Below are positions 41,303 to 49,278 of a stretch of 64,000 nucleotides of DNA, one piece after another. Positions within the stretch are counted from its first letter, which is position 1, and the number at the start of each line of letters is the position of its first letter. A program made the position numbers and the translations under genes. The DNA is from Actinomyces glycerinitolerans (GTDB taxonomy: Bacteria; Actinomycetota; Actinomycetes; Actinomycetales; Actinomycetaceae). The notes below the pieces were generated by a model. It had not been told where the DNA came from, ran no database searches, and saw nothing but the letters and a program-made list of their open reading frames with translations. The stretch spans positions 1-64,000 of the forward strand of contig NZ_FQTT01000002.1 in NCBI RefSeq assembly GCF_900098745.1. The letters run 5' to 3'.

Positions 41303-44221
41303 TCAGGCCGCGGTGGGTGCGAGGGCGTTGTCCGCCGGCAGCGGCTTGGGGCCGCGGCGCAGGCGGGCGCCCAGCAGGATGAAGGCCCAGGCGATCAGCG
41401 CCCAGACGGCCAGGACCGCCAGGGTCTTGAGGTAGATCCCGTCCACGCCGCCGCCGGCGATCAGTCGCCGGAAGGCGAGCTGGGTGTAGCTCATCGGCAG
41501 GTAGGGGTGGATCCACTGGAAGAAGCGCGGCGTGGTCTCGATCGGGAAGGTCGCGCCCATGGAGGTGATTTGCAGGCTGAGCAGGATGATGGACACGAAG
41601 CGGCCGCGGAAGGCGAGCGTGGCTACGCAGGCCTGGTTGACGGCGACGAAGGTCAGCGACGCGGCGATCGCCATGGCGCACAGGCCCACCAGGTTGGCGG
41701 CGTGAATCTCGCCCGCGGCATTGACCGCAACCATCATGACCACGGCCTGGGCGACGGCGAGCAGGGCGGCGGTAGTGGCGGGCCGGATAGCTGCGGCGTA
41801 CCAGCGCTCGCCATGGTCGCGCTTGTCCAGGGCGGGCAGCACCAGGAACAGGGCGATGGCGCCGACCCACAGTGCCAGGCTCATGAACATCGGGGTGAAG
41901 CCGGCGCCGTTGTTCGCCACGGGGTTGTCGCGCACCGCATCCACGTCGGCGGCGTCGGCGGCCACGTCGGTCATGGTCTGGCGCTGGGCCGCGGTGTAGT
42001 CGGGGATCTGGTCGACGCCGTCTTCCAGGCCCTCGCTGAGGGCGTCGGCGCCGTCGGACAGCTCGGTGGAGCCGTTCTGGAGCTGATCCAGGCCATCACT
42101 GAGGTTGGTGGCGCCGTCGGACAGGGTGACGGAGCCGGAATAGGCAGCGCCCAGGCCGCTGGACAGGGTGTCCGCACCGGTGGCGGCGGTGTCGGCGCCG
42201 GCAGAGAGCCGGGCGAGGCCGTCGGCAAGGGTCTGGGAGGAGGTGGCGGCCGTGGAAGCGCCGGAGGACAGCGTGTTCAGGCCGCTGGACAGGGTGTCGG
42301 CACCGCTGGACAGGGTCTGCGCGCCGGAGTTGACCGAGTTCGCGCCGGTGGCGAGCTGGGAGGTGCCGGCGGAGAGACTGTTGGCCCCGGTGGACAGGGT
42401 GTTCAGACCGGTGGACAGGTCGCTGGAGCCGGTGGCGAGTTGGGAGGCGCCGTCGCTGACGGAGGTGGCGCCGGAGGTCAACATCGGGCCCTGGGAGGAC
42501 AGTGCGGCCAGCACCCCGGTGAGGCTGCGGTCTTCGCCGGTGGCGGGGTTGTACACGTCGGTGGCGGACCCCAGTCCTCCGGACAGCGTGGTGGCGCCGG
42601 AGGACGCATCCGCCGCCCCGGTGGCGACGGCACCGACGGAGCCCTGCAGTTGGGTCGCGCCGGAGGAGAGCTGCTCCGCTCCGGTGGCGACCTGGCCGAC
42701 GGCGCCGGTCACGCCCGCACTGGAGGCGGCCAGGGTGTTGAGGCCGCCCAGCACGGTGCCGGACTGGGCCGTGTCCTCGGTGGTACCGAGCCCGCCTGCG
42801 GCCTGCGCGATCGCCTGGCAGGTCGCGTCGGTCTCACCGTGGTCGGCGACGCACTGCTGATAGGCGCCCGCGAGCGCGGTGGCGACCTGCCCGGCCCCTG
42901 CCTGGGCGGTGGACACGCCGCCGGTGTAGTCGTTGACGGCGCCGTACAGGGTCGCCTGGCCGGCCGCGGCCGAGTCGGTTGACGACCCGATCCCGTTGAC
43001 CGCGCTCTGGGCGCCCGTCGCCAGGTCATTGGCGGCTCCGTAAAGGGTCCGCTGGCTCTCCTCGCCGCTGGCGTAGGAGTCGGTGGACTTGCCGACGCCG
43101 GCGGACAGCTGGTTCAGGCCCGACGCCAGGTCTTGGGCGCCGGGGTCGAGTTGGTCCTTCAGCGTCGTGTAGGCCTGGTCCACACTGTCTACGTAGGTGT
43201 TCACGCCGGTGGACAGGGTGGTAGCGCCGGTGGACAGGCTGGTGGCGCCGGCGGACAGGCTGGTGGCGCCCGACGAGGCGGAGGATGCGCCCGCGGCCAC
43301 CTGTCCCGCGCCCGAGTCGACCGTGGCGGCACCCGAGGCCAGCGTGGAGGTGCCGTCGGCCAGGGTGCCCGCGCCGGATGCCAGCGTGCTCGCGCCGGAG
43401 GCGGCCGATGACGCTCCGGTGGACAGGCGGGCCACGCCGTCGGCCAGCTGCTGGGAGCCGGAGGCGGCGGTTGACGTGGAGGTGGCGAGGATGGTCAGGC
43501 CGTCGGAGAGGGTGACGGCGCCGGAGGCCAGCTCGCTCATGCCGACCGTGAGGGTGGTGGCCCCGTCGGCCAGCTGGTCGGCACCGTCGGCGGCGTCGGC
43601 GGTACCCGACTCCAGGGTGGCGGCGCCCGTGGCCAGGGCGGTGGCGCCGTCGGAGGCCTCTACGAGTCCCTCGCGGATGGTGGAGACGCTCAGCAGCAGG
43701 GTGGACAGGACCCGCTCGGAGCCCTGCTGCTCCAGGCGGTTGGAGAGTTCGGAGGCGACGGTGGCGGCCATGGTGCCGGCCAGGTAGTTGATGCCGTCGT
43801 CGGTGACGAGCTTCAGCTCCTGGGTGACGGCGTCGGAGGGGTCATCAGAGCCGACGCGGGAGGCGATCTGGGAGAAGTCGGCGGGGATGTAGAGGATGGC
43901 GCGGACCTTCTGCGTGTTCATGTCCGCCTCGGCGGTGGCGGCGTCCATCTGCTCCCAGGTGAAGCCGACGTTCTCATCGCCGTCCGGATGGGTCAGGGCG
44001 TCCGTGAGGTCGGCGCCGAGGTTGAAGGTCTCGGTCTCCCCGTTGGCGAGCGTGGCCGTGTAGGCGCTGTCCTCGTTGACGACGGCGGCCTTGATGTCAC
44101 CGAGCCGGTTTGTGGGGTTCTGGTAGGCGAGCGTCAACAGTCCCGAGTACAGCAGCGGGATGATGGACACGGCGAGCACCACGACCAGGTTGGCGATGCG
44201 CGAGCCGCTGAGCTTCTTCAT
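41303..44221 (-). CDS. YhgE/Pip-domain membrane protein with long heptad repeats
   Basis: The protein has 972 residues from ATG at 44221 (AGGAG upstream; the longer frame starts in the operators). One transmembrane helix (about 8-30) and a YhgE/Pip ectodomain (NPTNRLGDIKAAVVNEDSAY, YIPADFSQIASRVG) open it. Residues about 180-740 are an extraordinary run of seven-residue repeats of the form A-x-x-L-S-x-G (for example ATTLSTG, ANSVNSG, ADTLSSG), predicted as a long coiled or beta-stacked stalk. Four to six transmembrane segments end it (about 770-965). YhgE/Pip proteins include phage-infection and type VII-related export proteins. The divergent TetR gene and operators suggest induction by a compound it exports. 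Confidence 0.87.
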   Translation of the reverse strand: MKKLSGSRIANLVVVLAVSIIPLLYSGLLTLAYQNPTNRLGDIKAAVVNEDSAYTATLANGETETFNLGADLTDALTHPDGDENVGFTWEQMDAATAEADMNTQKVRAILYIPADFSQIASRVGSDDPSDAVTQELKLVTDDGINYLAGTMAATVASELSNRLEQQGSERVLSTLLLSVSTIREGLVEASDGATALATGAATLESGTADAADGADQLADGATTLTVGMSELASGAVTLSDGLTILATSTSTAASGSQQLADGVARLSTGASSAASGASTLASGAGTLADGTSTLASGAATVDSGAGQVAAGASSASSGATSLSAGATSLSTGATTLSTGVNTYVDSVDQAYTTLKDQLDPGAQDLASGLNQLSAGVGKSTDSYASGEESQRTLYGAANDLATGAQSAVNGIGSSTDSAAAGQATLYGAVNDYTGGVSTAQAGAGQVATALAGAYQQCVADHGETDATCQAIAQAAGGLGTTEDTAQSGTVLGGLNTLAASSAGVTGAVGQVATGAEQLSSGATQLQGSVGAVATGAADASSGATTLSGGLGSATDVYNPATGEDRSLTGVLAALSSQGPMLTSGATSVSDGASQLATGSSDLSTGLNTLSTGANSLSAGTSQLATGANSVNSGAQTLSSGADTLSSGLNTLSSGASTAATSSQTLADGLARLSAGADTAATGADTLSSGLGAAYSGSVTLSDGATNLSDGLDQLQNGSTELSDGADALSEGLEDGVDQIPDYTAAQRQTMTDVAADAADVDAVRDNPVANNGAGFTPMFMSLALWVGAIALFLVLPALDKRDHGERWYAAAIRPATTAALLAVAQAVVMMVAVNAAGEIHAANLVGLCAMAIAASLTFVAVNQACVATLAFRGRFVSIILLSLQITSMGATFPIETTPRFFQWIHPYLPMSYTQLAFRRLIAGGGVDGIYLKTLAVLAVWALIAWAFILLGARLRRGPKPLPADNALAPTAA

Positions 44222-44254
44222 TTCAGTTGCCTCTCCTGAGTTCCGCCGACCGAC

Positions 44255-44295
44255 GATACACATCTGTATCGACGCCTTCAATACAGACCTGTATC
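44255..44295. promoter_or_regulatory. Double operator between yhgE-like and TetR genes
   Basis: GATACA-CATC-TGTATC (44255-44270) and AATACA-GACC-TGTATC (44280-44295) are two copies of ATACA-N4-TGTAT, 25 bp apart, 34-74 bases upstream of the yhgE-like start. A TetR dimer on each is the likely reading. Confidence 0.8.
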
Positions 44296-44425
44296 ATGCC
44301 TGTCTGGCTGGACGCCGAGGATCGGCCTGAGAAACCCCGAGGGGACGCCGAAAACACCCTCGACGCCGGCGTCGCGAATGTCGTGAATGACACAGGGCGA
44401 CGCGAAATGACATGATGAGCTGGAC

Positions 44426-45295
44426 ATGAGTGCGAGTAGGGAACAAGCGGAAGAGCTGATCGAGGCCGCCGGCGCGCGCCTGTCGGCCCGGCGGGCCGCG
44501 GTGCGTCGGCTCATCGGCGTCCCCCCGTCCGAGCGACGCGCCCAGACTCAGGCACTGCTGCTGGACGCCGGCCGGGAACTGTTCGCAGACAAGGGCATCG
44601 GCGGCACCTCCGTGGGCGACATCTGCTCCCGCGCCGGCTTCACCCGCGGCGCCTTCTACTCCAACTTCACCGACATGGACCACTTCGTGCAGCGCCTGGC
44701 CGAGGAGCAGTGGACCTCCATCGTCAACTTCGTGGACGAGTCCGTCGCCGGCGCGCTGTCCACGCAGACGGAGGGACCAACGCTGGAGTCCGACGCCGAA
44801 CTGGCCGCCGGGCTGGCCGAACTCGCCTCCCGGCTGCTCGGGGCCATGCCGATCTCACGCGAGGTGTTCCTACTGCAAAACGAGTTCGCCGCCTACATCG
44901 CGCGCACCGAGGCGGATGGCGGGGGCTCCCCGCTGCGCGAGGGCTATGCCGCCTTCAAACGGCACCTGGTAAGGGTGCTGGTGGAGGGGTTGGCGTCGAT
45001 CAACCGCGCCTGCCTGCTCAGCCCGGAGGACACCACCGAACTCATCATGGCTACCGCCGTGCGCTCCATGCGCATGGCCCTGTCCGCCGCGCCCGACGCG
45101 CACAGGCCCGGTGACGCACAGGCCGCTGGCACTCGTGGCGCTCAGACCGACGACGCCGACGCCAACAGCGACCGCGGGTCGGAGAGCACCGGCGCCAACG
45201 CCGCCGACCCCGACCTGACCGCCTTCCTCGTGCGCACCCTGCCCACGCTGCTGGCCCGCCTGTCGACGCCGGTCACCCACACCGCTGACGCCTAA
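44426..45295 (+). CDS. TetR-family repressor of the yhgE-like gene
   Basis: The protein has 289 residues from ATG at 44426. The helix-turn-helix lies at residues about 40-85: LLLDAGRELFADKGIGGTSV, then SRAGFTRGAFYSNFTD, a very typical TetR recognition helix. An N-terminal extension of 35 residues, ARLSARRAAVRRLIGVPPS, is unusual. The ligand domain spans about 95-230, and a hydrophilic Asp/Ala/Gly tail follows. It is divergent from the yhgE-like gene across the ATACA-N4-TGTAT sites, which it should bind. Confidence 0.87.
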   Translation: MSASREQAEELIEAAGARLSARRAAVRRLIGVPPSERRAQTQALLLDAGRELFADKGIGGTSVGDICSRAGFTRGAFYSNFTDMDHFVQRLAEEQWTSIVNFVDESVAGALSTQTEGPTLESDAELAAGLAELASRLLGAMPISREVFLLQNEFAAYIARTEADGGGSPLREGYAAFKRHLVRVLVEGLASINRACLLSPEDTTELIMATAVRSMRMALSAAPDAHRPGDAQAAGTRGAQTDDADANSDRGSESTGANAADPDLTAFLVRTLPTLLARLSTPVTHTADA

Positions 45296-45339
45296 CCGTT
45301 AGTGCGCGCCCCAGACGGGAGACCGCATCCCGGCCGCCC

Positions 45340-45370
45340 TTGACATGCCCCGCACCAACGGCGCTAGCCT
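45340..45370 (+). promoter_or_regulatory. Promoter: TTGACA and TAGCCT
   Basis: TTGACA (45340-45345), a 19-base spacer and TAGCCT (45365-45370) are followed after 6 bases by an ATG, the same leaderless geometry seen at other genes in the window. Confidence 0.5.
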
Positions 45371-45376
45371 CACCCC

Positions 45377-45451
45377 ATGACCGCTTCGACGCCCACGACC
45401 CGTGCCCTGATGGCGCGCGCCGAAAGCATGCGTCGAATGCAGATGCGCTGA
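45377..45451 (+). CDS. Possible 24-residue Met-rich leader peptide
   Basis: The peptide MTASTPTTRALMARAESMRR ends in MQMR. Five of 24 residues are Met, four of them in the last 13. It follows a promoter directly without a leader and precedes a PatB/MalY-type beta-lyase and a gamma-family PLP enzyme, both of methionine/cysteine metabolism. A leader peptide whose translation senses methionyl-tRNA or methionine is therefore imaginable. No attenuator pair is obvious, and the ORF is short enough to be chance. Confidence 0.3.
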   Translation: MTASTPTTRALMARAESMRRMQMR

Positions 45452-45617
45452 CAGCGCCAGCCGTCGCTGTTTACACGAGTAACGGTCAGAGTCCGAGCCG
45501 CCTGCGGGCGCTCGTTGCACTCCGCGGCCGTCGACTATGTCGGCCCGCGTTCAAACCCCGGTAATCCTCCATTCACCGCCGCCACCGGCCTGTGCACACC
45601 GCGTCCACTCCACCTCC

Positions 45618-45663
45618 CCGAGGTCGGTTGAAGTTACGTGCCCGGGTCGCCCGACGTGACGGC
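45618..45663. repeat. Dispersed repeat, 2 units (site 5)
   Basis: CCGAGGTCGGTTGAAGTTAC begins at 45618. A second, more degenerate unit, CCGGGTCGCCCGACGTGAC, follows at a 23-24-base offset. It ends about 25 bases before the PatB/MalY start codon. Confidence 0.65.
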
Positions 45664-45688
45664 AGCCCCAAGCCTTACAGGAAGCACC

Positions 45689-47080
45689 ATGACCACCTAC
45701 GCCCCCGCCGTCGTGACCGGCACCGACGCCGTATCCGAACCGCCAAGGCACCCATCCGCTCCGGAGCGCCAGACTCCGGCCGCCAACTCGCCCACAGCCG
45801 TGGTCTCATTGCCGGCCGACGCCGCCGCGACTTCCGCCGTCGTCCCCGATGCCTCCGGCCTCGCCCCGCACGCCTCCGCCTCCCCCTTCGACGTGGTCCA
45901 CGACCGCGCCGGCACCGCGAGCCTGAAGTGGGACTTCGCCGCCGAGCGTGGCCGCCCCAGCGCCGTCCTGCCGCTGTGGGTGGCGGACATGGACCATCCC
46001 ACGGCGCCCTGCGTGGTCAACGCCCTGCTGTGGCGGGTGCGGCACGGCATCTTCGGCTACACCGAGCCCGACGCCGCCTACAACGCCACTCTGGCCGCCT
46101 GGTTCGCCCGCCGCTACGACTGGCGCATCGACCCGGCCTGGAACGTCGTCACTCCGGGAGTCGTGCCCGCGCTGGCGACGGCGGTGCGCGCCCTGACCGA
46201 GCCGGGCGACGCCGTCGTCATTGAGGAGCCCGTCTACTACCCGTTCCGGGAGGTGGTCGAGCAGCAGGGGCGCGTGGTCGCCCCGGCCCCGCTGGTGCGC
46301 GGCGCCGACGGCGTGTACCGGCGCGACCTGGACGCGCTGGAGGCCGTGCTCACGAGCACCGGCGCCCGCCTTCTGCTCCTGTGCAACCCGCACAACCCGG
46401 TGGGCCGAGTGTGGTCCCGCGCCGAACTGACGGGGCTGGCCGAGGTGGCCGAACGCCACGACGTGCTCGTGGTCTCCGACGAGGTGCACGCCGACCTCGC
46501 CCTGCCCGGGTACCGCACCACCCCCTTCGCCTCCCTGTCCGCCGATGCCGCCGCCCGCACCATCACCTGCACCTCGCCGTCGAAGTCCTTCAACCTGGCC
46601 GGGCTGCAGGTGGCCAACATCCTCATCGCCGATCCCGACCTGCGCGCCCGCTTCCGCTCGGCCCTTGGCGCCGCCGGCTACTCCCAGCCGAATGTGTTGG
46701 GACTGACGGCCTGCCAGGCGGCCTACAAGTCCGGCGACGCCTGGCTCGACGCCCTGCGCCGCCATATCGAGTACGCGCGCCGACACGTCATCCGCCGCCT
46801 GGAGCGGGTGCCCGGCGTCGAAGTCTCGCCATGCGAGGGCACCTACCTGCTGTGGCTGGACTGCACAGGTCTGCTGGAGGCCACGGGCCTGGCGGCGGAG
46901 GAGCTGGACGGTTTCATCACCGATCAGGCCGGCCTGTGGCTCGACGACGGCGCCCTGTTCGGCACCGGCGGTGCCGGCTTCACCCGGCTGAATATCGCCT
47001 GCCCGCGCGCAACGCTGGACGAGGCGCTGGATCGCCTGGAGATCGCCGTACACGGTCTGCTCGCCAGCGCCGCCGCCTGA
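45689..47080 (+). CDS. PatB/MalY-family PLP-dependent C-S beta-lyase
   Basis: The enzyme has 463 residues from ATG at 45689 (AGGAAG upstream; GTG 45638 lies in repeat DNA). It is a fold type I aminotransferase: LPLWVADMDHPTA near residue 90, FGYTEPDAAY near 120, LCNPHNPVGRVWS near 230 (the Asn-Pro-His-Asn-Pro loop), SDEVHADL near 265 and the PLP lysine in CTSPSKSFNLAGLQ near 300. The C-terminus has GEGAGFTRLNIACPR-like residues, here GTGGAGFTRLNIACPR. MalY/PatB enzymes cleave cystathionine or cysteine conjugates to pyruvate, ammonia and a thiol. The first 75 residues form an Ala/Pro/Thr-rich extension not present in the family. The cystathionine-type enzyme gene follows. Confidence 0.85.
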   Translation: MTTYAPAVVTGTDAVSEPPRHPSAPERQTPAANSPTAVVSLPADAAATSAVVPDASGLAPHASASPFDVVHDRAGTASLKWDFAAERGRPSAVLPLWVADMDHPTAPCVVNALLWRVRHGIFGYTEPDAAYNATLAAWFARRYDWRIDPAWNVVTPGVVPALATAVRALTEPGDAVVIEEPVYYPFREVVEQQGRVVAPAPLVRGADGVYRRDLDALEAVLTSTGARLLLLCNPHNPVGRVWSRAELTGLAEVAERHDVLVVSDEVHADLALPGYRTTPFASLSADAAARTITCTSPSKSFNLAGLQVANILIADPDLRARFRSALGAAGYSQPNVLGLTACQAAYKSGDAWLDALRRHIEYARRHVIRRLERVPGVEVSPCEGTYLLWLDCTGLLEATGLAAEELDGFITDQAGLWLDDGALFGTGGAGFTRLNIACPRATLDEALDRLEIAVHGLLASAAA

Positions 47081-47097
47081 ACCGTCGCCCCACCTCG

Positions 47098-47142
47098 CCG
47101 AGACCGGCACTAATGACAGCCGGGACCGGCACCAATAACGCG
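47098..47142. repeat. Dispersed repeat, 2 units (site 6)
   Basis: CCGAGACCGGCACTAATGAC starts at 47098 and CCGGGACCGGCACCAATAAC at 47120 (period 22). The core differs (GACC in place of GGTC), but arrangement and tail match the family. It occupies the gap between the two PLP-enzyme genes. Confidence 0.6.
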
Positions 47143-47181
47143 CCCAGTGCGCAAATACTCCCAGCCAGCCAGAAAGCTCTT

Positions 47182-48408
47182 ATGCCCGTCATCGATTCCA
47201 CCCCCACGCAGTCCTCCGACGCCGTGCGCGGCCCCGCCGTCGATCATTCCGGGTGTCGCACCGCGCCGATCCAGCACCACCCCACGTGGTCGGACTCCCC
47301 CAGCCCCTGGCGGCTCGACACCGTGCTGGCGCATGCGGGGACCGGCACCGACCCGGTCACCGGCGCCATTACGACGCCGATCCACCTGTCGACCGCATTC
47401 GGGCATCCGGGCCTGGGCGCCTCCACCGGCTACGACTACACGCGCACCGCCTCCCCCACCCGCGACGTCCTGCAGGACGCCCTGGCACGGCTAGACGGCG
47501 GGGCGGCGGGCTTCGCCCTGGCCTCCGGCATGGCGGCGGTGCAGCTGACGGTCACCACGCTGGCGCCGTACGGCTCGCGGATCGTCGCCCTGGAGGACCT
47601 ATACGGCGGCACCTACCGGTACCTGAAATATCTGGCCGACGACGGCGCCTACGAGGTGGACTTCGTGGTCGGCGAGGCCGGCCTGCGGGAGGCGCTGCGG
47701 CGGTCGGCCGCGCTGGTGCTGATTGAGACACCCACCAACCCGATGATGACCGAGCTGGACATTGCGCGGGTGGCCGACTGGGCGCATGCGGCGGGGGCAC
47801 TGCTGGCGGTCGACAACACCTTCTACACGCCGGTGATCTGCCGGCCGTTGGAGTTGGGTGCAGACGTGGCCGTGTACTCGGCCACGAAGTACCTGGCCGG
47901 GCACAACGACGTCATGGCGGGCGCCGTCGTCGTGAAAGACCCGGCGCTGGGCGAGCGGCTCCAGTATCAGTCGAACACGACCGGGACGACGCTGGGCCCC
48001 TTCGACGCGTTCCTGCTGCTGCGCGGACTGAAGACGCTGTCGCTGCGCATGGAGCGCCACGAGACCAACGCCCGGAAGGTGGCCGACTTCCTGCGCGCCG
48101 ACACGAGGGTGACGCGGGTGCTGTATCCGGGACGCTCGGGCATGGTGTCCTTCGAGCTGGCCGACGGCGTCGACGTGGCCGCATTCCTGGCGGCGGTGCG
48201 CGTGTTCACCTTCGCCGAGTCACTCGGCGGGGTGGAGTCGCTGGTGACGTGCCCGAGCGTGCAGACGCATGCGGACGTGCCGCCGGCCACCCGCGCCGCC
48301 TACGGGCTGACGGACCGGCTGCTGCGGCTGAGCGTCGGCATCGAGGACGCCGAGGATCTGGTGGCCGATCTGAAGCAGGCGCTGAACCTGGCCGACGCGA
48401 CGGCGTGA
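47182..48408 (+). CDS. Cystathionine gamma-synthase / beta- or gamma-lyase family enzyme
   Basis: The enzyme has 408 residues from ATG at 47182 (ATG 47113 lies in repeat DNA). Cys/Met-metabolism PLP family: WRLDTVLAHAGTGTDPVTGA near residue 50, YDYTRTASPTRDVLQDALA near 90, ALEDLYGGTYRYL near 140, the PLP aspartate in LLAVDNTFYTPV near 215, and the PLP lysine in YSATKYLAGHNDVMAG near 240. The C-terminus has FTFAESLGGVESLVTCPSVQ. The family joins or splits homocysteine, cysteine and cystathionine; sequence alone does not decide which. Next to a PatB/MalY lyase, a transsulfuration or methionine role is likely. The TAG-less gap to the upstream gene holds a repeat rather than a promoter. Confidence 0.85.
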   Translation: MPVIDSTPTQSSDAVRGPAVDHSGCRTAPIQHHPTWSDSPSPWRLDTVLAHAGTGTDPVTGAITTPIHLSTAFGHPGLGASTGYDYTRTASPTRDVLQDALARLDGGAAGFALASGMAAVQLTVTTLAPYGSRIVALEDLYGGTYRYLKYLADDGAYEVDFVVGEAGLREALRRSAALVLIETPTNPMMTELDIARVADWAHAAGALLAVDNTFYTPVICRPLELGADVAVYSATKYLAGHNDVMAGAVVVKDPALGERLQYQSNTTGTTLGPFDAFLLLRGLKTLSLRMERHETNARKVADFLRADTRVTRVLYPGRSGMVSFELADGVDVAAFLAAVRVFTFAESLGGVESLVTCPSVQTHADVPPATRAAYGLTDRLLRLSVGIEDAEDLVADLKQALNLADATA

Positions 48409-48493
48409 GTAGAGCAGCGAGGGCACTGACGGACGCACCAAGTGCGGCCGAGGCCACAGGCTTGTTTGGTAACGGGTTAGCAACACGGCCGGG

Positions 48494-48499
48494 TAGGCT
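48494..48499 (+). promoter_or_regulatory. -10 box, leaderless start of the SAV_915-like gene
   Basis: TAGGCT is followed by 6 bases and ATG 48506. This should be the promoter for the whole 48506-53240 gene run. Confidence 0.5.
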
Positions 48500-48505
48500 G
48501 TCGTC

Positions 48506-48988
48506 ATGGATTCCAGCACAGGTCCGAGCTTCCCGATGTCGGCCACAGCAGTATTGGCACAGAGGAAGCAAAGACAACGGGAGGCCGCCGCGGTTACGGC
48601 CACCGAGCAGTATCTGCCCCCGAGTCGTGGGCGCCATGCCGCCGACCGGCCAGATCGACGGCCCTCGCGTGGCGGCCGGGCACCACGCGGCAAGAAGCCC
48701 GTTATCCCGCCCGTGCTCTACCTGCCCTCGACCGGCGCGCCGAACACCTACGGCGCCGAGATCGAGTTGCGCAAGACGAACGACGGGCGCATGGCACTGC
48801 TGGCCTACACGGCGCTGGATCGCCTGGCGGACTGCATGGGGCCACACCAGCCCTGGGTGCTGTACCCGACCGAGAGACTGGGTGATCTGGAAGTCGTGGA
48901 GCACTACGACGTCATCTACCTGGACTTGCCGGTGCCAAAGGAGCTCTGGCGCACGGCGGTGAACACGGATCGGAGGTCGGCGCGATGA
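48506..48988 (+). CDS. SAV_915/SseB-like protein, first gene of a type VII-associated locus
   Basis: The protein has 160 residues. Residues 1-65 are Arg/Ala/Gly-rich and disordered. Residues about 70-150, VLYLPSTGAPNTYGAEIELR and then GRMALLAYTALDRLADCMGPHQPWVL..., resemble the SseB-like/SAV_915 domain, in which a strand pair with GAELR is followed by a T-x-x-R-L helix and QPW. Related proteins occur next to WXG100-type genes in actinobacteria, with unknown job. The stop overlaps the next start (ATGA at 48985-48988), so it is coupled to the helical protein downstream. Confidence 0.6.
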   Translation: MDSSTGPSFPMSATAVLAQRKQRQREAAAVTATEQYLPPSRGRHAADRPDRRPSRGGRAPRGKKPVIPPVLYLPSTGAPNTYGAEIELRKTNDGRMALLAYTALDRLADCMGPHQPWVLYPTERLGDLEVVEHYDVIYLDLPVPKELWRTAVNTDRRSAR

Positions 48989-49278
48989 GCGAAGAGTTCC
49001 GGTTCGAGTACGACTCCGCGATCGACATTGCGGCAAGGTTTGCAACTGCCCAGGACGACCTGGAGGCCAACGCGCCGACCATGCCCTACTCGGTGGACGC
49101 CGGAGACGGCAGCACGTACATCACCAGCATGATCTCCCAGCTCGCGCAGGACGCCGGCACGCTGGCTTTGGCTGCTGAACTCGGCTACACCAACATGAAG
49201 AGCGCCATCAACCTGGTTTCCGGTGCCGACGACGACGTCGCACAGACCTTCCGCGACATGGAGGAGGACATGCCATGA
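48985..49278 (+). CDS. Small WXG100-like helical protein (type VII partner)
   Basis: The protein has 97 residues: FRFEYDSAIDIAARFATAQD near the start, then a loop (APTMPYSVDAGDGSTYITS) and a second long helix rich in Ala/Leu. Length and two-helix plan are those of WXG100 or LXG-adaptor proteins secreted by type VII systems. The WxG turn is replaced by a GDGS loop. Its stop overlaps the start of the 396-residue protein by 4 bases (49275-49278). Secretion partner of that protein is the likely role. The plain translation gives no enzymatic residue. Confidence 0.6.
   Translation: MSEEFRFEYDSAIDIAARFATAQDDLEANAPTMPYSVDAGDGSTYITSMISQLAQDAGTLALAAELGYTNMKSAINLVSGADDDVAQTFRDMEEDMP

Larger units (their letters stand above)
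45296..45688. other. Leader region upstream of the PatB/MalY gene
   Basis: These 393 bases hold a promoter-like pair, a 24-codon open frame (45377-45451), a possible hairpin ACAGCG...CGCTGT (45451-45470), and a dispersed repeat (45618-45663). Nothing else is recognised. The layout resembles a transcribed leader ahead of an amino-acid-metabolism gene. Confidence 0.4.

Noticed and set aside
45451-45600. SAM-sensing riboswitch upstream of the PatB/MalY gene
   Set aside because: Two small stems are visible, but no conserved SAM-I, SAM-II or SAM-IV core sequence could be recognised.
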